Source of the DNA: CAZJNX01 sp964547415
Lineage (GTDB): Bacteria > Pseudomonadota > Alphaproteobacteria > Rhizobiales > Amorphaceae
DNA: 13,674 bases
Direction of reading: 5' to 3'
NCBI GenBank assembly: GCA_964547415.1
Contig: CAZJNX010000135.1
Span: forward strand, 1 to 13,674
Every line of letters starts with the position of its first letter. Within the stretch, counting starts at the first letter, position 1. The translations under genes and the position numbers were made by a program. The notes below the pieces were generated by a model that was given only the letters and a program-made list of their open reading frames with translations, had not been told where the DNA came from and made no database searches. Shown one piece after another: positions 13,131-13,674 of the stretch.

Positions 13131-13674
13131 TTTGACGGGGCCACCGATGTGTCAGGCCTGCGCCTGTTTGACGGCTACGAGTCCGATGCGGCATGGATCG
13201 CCGAGACCCTGTCGCGCCATCTGAGCCTCAACGCGCCGCAGGCCGGTCAATCGGCGGAGGACTACTTCGCGAGCGTGCTCGCAGGCCTGCGCGAGACCGC
13301 AGCGAAGCAGTCGAAAATCCCGCCTGAGGCCCTGCCCATCTCATCCGGCATGTGGATGCGTGTGCGCGGCGGGCGGGCGGAATTTGCCTGGCTCGGCGAC
13401 TGCATGGCGCTCATTCACGCCCCTCCGGGAGCTGTCGAAGTGGTCGGCTCTGAGGAAAAGTCCGACCGCGAGACCGAGGTGAACCGGAAAATGGCCAGTA
13501 TGGGCCCGGAGGAAAAGCTCGGTGAGCTTCGCCGCATCCGCGCGATCCAGAACACGGTCGACGAACATGCCATTTTCGGCCTGAACCCGGCCGCGAGCGG
13601 CAATCTGAATGTCGCCAGCCGTGCGGTGTCGGCGGGCTCAAGCATCATACTGATGACGGACGGGCTCTGGCGCC
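13125..13674 (+). CDS. PP2C (PPM)-type serine/threonine phosphatase domain, both ends missing
   Basis: An uninterrupted frame of 183 codons runs from the junction to the window end. It carries the metal-binding landmarks of PPM-type phosphatases in order: WVFDGATDVSG at its beginning (motif 2 Asp-Gly), FAWLGDCMALI in the middle (Gly-Asp strand) and ILMTDGLWR at the end (Thr-Asp-Gly). DGYESDAAWIAETLSRHL after the first motif is typical of small bacterial PP2C proteins. The N-terminal strands before WVFDG (normally including an NEDR-type motif) are missing, and the frame continues past the window. Codon use is less GC-biased than in all genes to the left (GCA, GAT, TCA, AAA, ATA occur). It is not functionally linked to the catabolic cluster and probably comes from other DNA. 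Confidence 0.78.

Noticed and set aside
13015..13224. Plus-strand 69-codon frame across the junction
   Set aside because: It lies in a different frame from the phosphatase, has no recognisable content and arises by chance across the joint.

Overview
This is a very GC-rich bacterial window (about 75-80% G+C by eye until roughly base 13,120) with densely packed genes. The gene content fits an alphaproteobacterium, probably of the Rhizobiales/Hyphomicrobiales type. That inference rests on the rhizobial-style divergent pair of a D-glycerate/glyoxylate-type dehydrogenase and an SH3-domain exported protein, the tripartite tricarboxylate transporter (TTT), and the DUF4281-like membrane protein beside a TetR regulator. 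No rRNA, tRNA, CRISPR or transposase was seen, and no gap between genes exceeds about 260 bases.

Layout. (1) Bases 1-388 (-): the N-terminal part of argB, acetylglutamate kinase, cut by the window edge, with a good promoter upstream. (2) Bases 509-2520: a TetR regulator (-) diverging from two overlapping membrane-protein genes (+). The shared gap holds a large palindrome that looks like the TetR operator. (3) Bases 2533-4276: a 2-hydroxyacid dehydrogenase (-) diverging from an exported SH3 protein (+). (4) Bases 4296-5441 (-): a D-threonine aldolase/DSD1-like PLP enzyme, diverging from (5) tctB-tctA-tctC (5700-8717, +), a complete TTT importer ending in a hairpin terminator. (6) Bases 8755-12360 (-): a tight four-gene operon, in transcription order an SDR-fold protein, a canonical SDR, a CaiB/BaiF CoA-transferase and a crotonase-fold protein. 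(7) Bases 12516 to about 13,124 (-): a 3-hydroxyisobutyrate dehydrogenase-family gene lacking its N-terminal half. (8) About 13,125-13,674 (+): a PP2C-type phosphatase, also lacking its N-terminus, in DNA of clearly lower G+C.

The main finding is regulatory. A full match to the sigma-54 (RpoN) -24/-12 consensus lies before tctB, and a one-mismatch version lies before the SDR/CoA-transferase operon. At about -77 to -119 from each predicted start there is a pair of inverted-repeat sites with the same half-sites (about YGTCC-N7-GGACA) and a 21-bp centre-to-centre spacing. This is the layout expected for a bacterial enhancer-binding protein. I infer that one unidentified RpoN activator, not encoded here, switches on both the importer and the catabolic operon, so the cluster would be an uptake-and-degradation module for an organic acid handled as a CoA thioester. 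The substrate cannot be read from the sequence. Two of its enzymes have lost the usual catalytic residues of their families: one SDR lacks Ser/Tyr/Lys, and the crotonase lacks both hydratase glutamates.

The last ~550 bases probably do not belong with the rest. Two unrelated genes both lose their 5' ends at the same point, and base composition changes there. This is either an assembly chimera or a recombination/deletion joint.
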